The notes beneath the pieces are model-generated. The model was not told where the DNA came from, ran no database searches, and saw only the letters and a program-made list of their open reading frames with translations. A program made the position numbers and the translations under genes. A stretch of 64,000 bases of DNA from Coriaria nepalensis (Eukaryota > Streptophyta > Magnoliopsida > Cucurbitales > Coriariaceae): assembly GCA_027186245.1 (NCBI GenBank), contig CP114485.1, forward strand, positions 11,622,001 through 11,686,000, in the 5' to 3' direction. This document shows positions 62,475 to 64,000 of the stretch, piece after piece. Numbering within the stretch: the stretch's first letter is position 1; the number at the start of each line of letters is the position of its first letter.

Positions 62475-64000
62475 CATCCCAGGCATGGCTGCACGGCTGC
62501 ATATACGTACGTACATATACTCTCTCTCTCTGAAAAATAAATTTGAATGTTAAACGAGATAGGGTTGAAAATTGACATCAAGATAAATATGGGGATGAAA
62601 AGTGAAAAATATATATATATTACAAATTAAAGAACATTACCTTATTTAAATAAAAAAAATTTTAGGCCAAAGAGATACCTAATTGATTAGGAAAATTTTA
62701 ATTTGTGATAGAATTATTGTAGTTCCTATATTTTCAAACCTATATGTTTTATTGATTCAAATTTGTCCCTTAATTTTATTAAAAGTCCTACATAAGTCTC
62801 TGTGGTGAAACAAATAAAACATATTAAAAGATCACCCCCCTCCCTCCCCTTCTTCCTTCATTAGTGCTTCCCCCGCAATGTCGTTGCCAGCAGGCCTCCA
62901 TCCCCAATCATCCTATCTCTCTCTCGCTCACCCAGATAAGATATCGGTCCTTAGAGACCTAGAAACAATCAGCCTGGATTTCAAACCCAGTTCAAATTTA
63001 TAAGAAATCCAGATGGCATGTTCAGGTGCATCGGGGGATGATGAGGGAAGAAGTGGAAAAAGAAAATCGAAACCCAGTTAATATGTTTTCTTTTAGTTTT
63101 TTTTTTTACCTCAATGACTAAAAGATACCTTTTAATGAATTTAAGGGAAAACTTTAAAAGTTGAAGGAGAAAACTAGATGAACAATAAAAATTTCGGGAC
63201 GAAATTGATTTACCTGGTATATAAAATAAGAAAATATATTTTGAAGCACCAAATTGTAAGAAAAAAGATATTTTGAAGAAGTAGAAGAGGAAGAAGTCGA
63301 GGCTTGAGACTAGGAGTCTATCAGACCTTGAATTTAAAGAGCGAAAAGGGTTTGTGTATCTGGATTTTGTTCTCTCATAAGAAGATAAAGATTCAAGCTT
63401 GGCTTCAATCATTCGAGGGATAAATAGATTGGGAAAAGGAGAAGTGGAGGATGATCGTGAGGGTAAAATGGATGGGAGGTTTTGGTAAGAGAAAAGCCAT
63501 GGATAATGCTGGATTGCAGGTTACCTTCTTTGAGTAACGAAATTGAAATGAAAGATAGTCTTAAATGGTGGGCTCATACTGTTGCTTCCACTGTTAAATG
63601 ACTACATATAATGTCGTCAATTTAAAGATTTTGAATACTTTTTTTTTTTTGTCTGACATGTCTTTAGATTAGCTTCCTTCTTACTTGTAAAAGTGTCTCT
63701 TAATATTCTACATTGTCCAACATTGGAAATTTATTGCAGTAACAAAGAGTACCGAACAAAATTTCTCCTGAACAACCAATCACCATCTTCGTACCAAGTT
63801 TGTCCCAATTATTGTTGATCTGTAAGAATATAAGTGATGAACCTTCAATTCAGGCGCATCTACTATCACTACTCAACCTTCTCTTTTGGAATTTACGGAT
63901 GATGGTAGGGCTGTTGAACCATGGTATACCTAGATGAGGTCCACCGTACTTGTTGATCCCAAACCAATCCAAAACAAGCTGTTTTGATGACTTACTTATT
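62475..64000. other. Right-copy MIR399 downstream region, no protein gene seen
   Basis: Near-identical to 54723-56248. It differs by T-run length changes (which alter the reading of a meaningless minus-strand ORF at 62981-63412) and a few substitutions. Confidence 0.4.

Larger units (their letters stand above)
59240..64000. repeat. Right copy of the near-identical duplication (runs off the window)
   Basis: Counterpart of 51488-56248 at +7,752. It still matches at the final base, so its end is outside the window. It includes P1BS, MITE and MIR399. The RALF-like part of the unit would start about 380 bp past the window edge. Confidence 0.93.

Noticed and set aside
55341..63412. Minus ORFs at 55341-55661 and 62981-63412 as a duplicated gene
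   Set aside because: No motif is visible, and the frames differ between near-identical copies because of T-run length; chance ORFs.

Overview
The window is nuclear DNA of a flowering plant, most likely a eudicot. It is AT-rich, its genes carry many GT-AG introns, and they encode plant-type families: a class II trehalose-phosphate synthase, an SDR/CIA30 protein, a RABA1 GTPase, a group IIe WRKY factor, an ACT-domain protein and RALF-like peptides. Between the genes lie decayed Ty1-copia, LINE and MITE sequences. Exons were worked out by hand from frame, splice signals and remembered family sequence; no search was run.

The left part (0-26 kb) is gene-bearing: TPS7 (minus, 0.2-3.3 kb), tRNA-Gly(UCC) (6.2 kb), a 16-exon SDR/CIA30 plastid-type protein (6.5-10.5 kb), a truncated LINE and copia relics (10.7-13.4 kb), a small two-exon serine-rich gene (14.0-14.5 kb), a copia RNase H relic (15.4 kb), a RABA1f-type Rab GTPase (17.4-19.7 kb) and a WRKY65-like gene (minus, 23.6-25.3 kb).

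The middle part (26-50 kb) is accessory DNA. It holds two paralogous secreted cysteine-rich peptide genes (31.7 and 36.6 kb), several segmental repeats (26.9-28.9 kb against 39.1-39.5 kb; 27.5 kb against 33.2 kb), copia relics in both orientations, an LTR with a non-coding interior (35.7-36.2 kb), one small ACT-domain gene (minus, 40.0-40.7 kb) and a decayed short-LTR copia element (44.9-49.2 kb).

The right part (50-64 kb) is the most notable. A cassette made of a copia 5' LTR, a P1BS (PHR1-type) site, a hAT-type MITE, a MIR399 hairpin, a LINE tail and two RALF-like genes is followed by a second copy offset by 7,752 bp. The second copy starts inside another copia relic and runs off the window edge. 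The copies differ by about 4-5% on one side of a point near 51.49/59.24 kb and by only about 0.2% on the other, which suggests unequal crossing-over between two copia relics. The two MIR399 copies encode the same mature miRNA except at nucleotide 1: C in the left copy, canonical U in the right. The MITE separates the P1BS from the TATA box in both copies. miR399 acts in phosphate-starvation signalling (PHO2/UBC24 targeting) and RALF peptides signal through FERONIA-type receptors. A joint role for the cassette is only a hypothesis.
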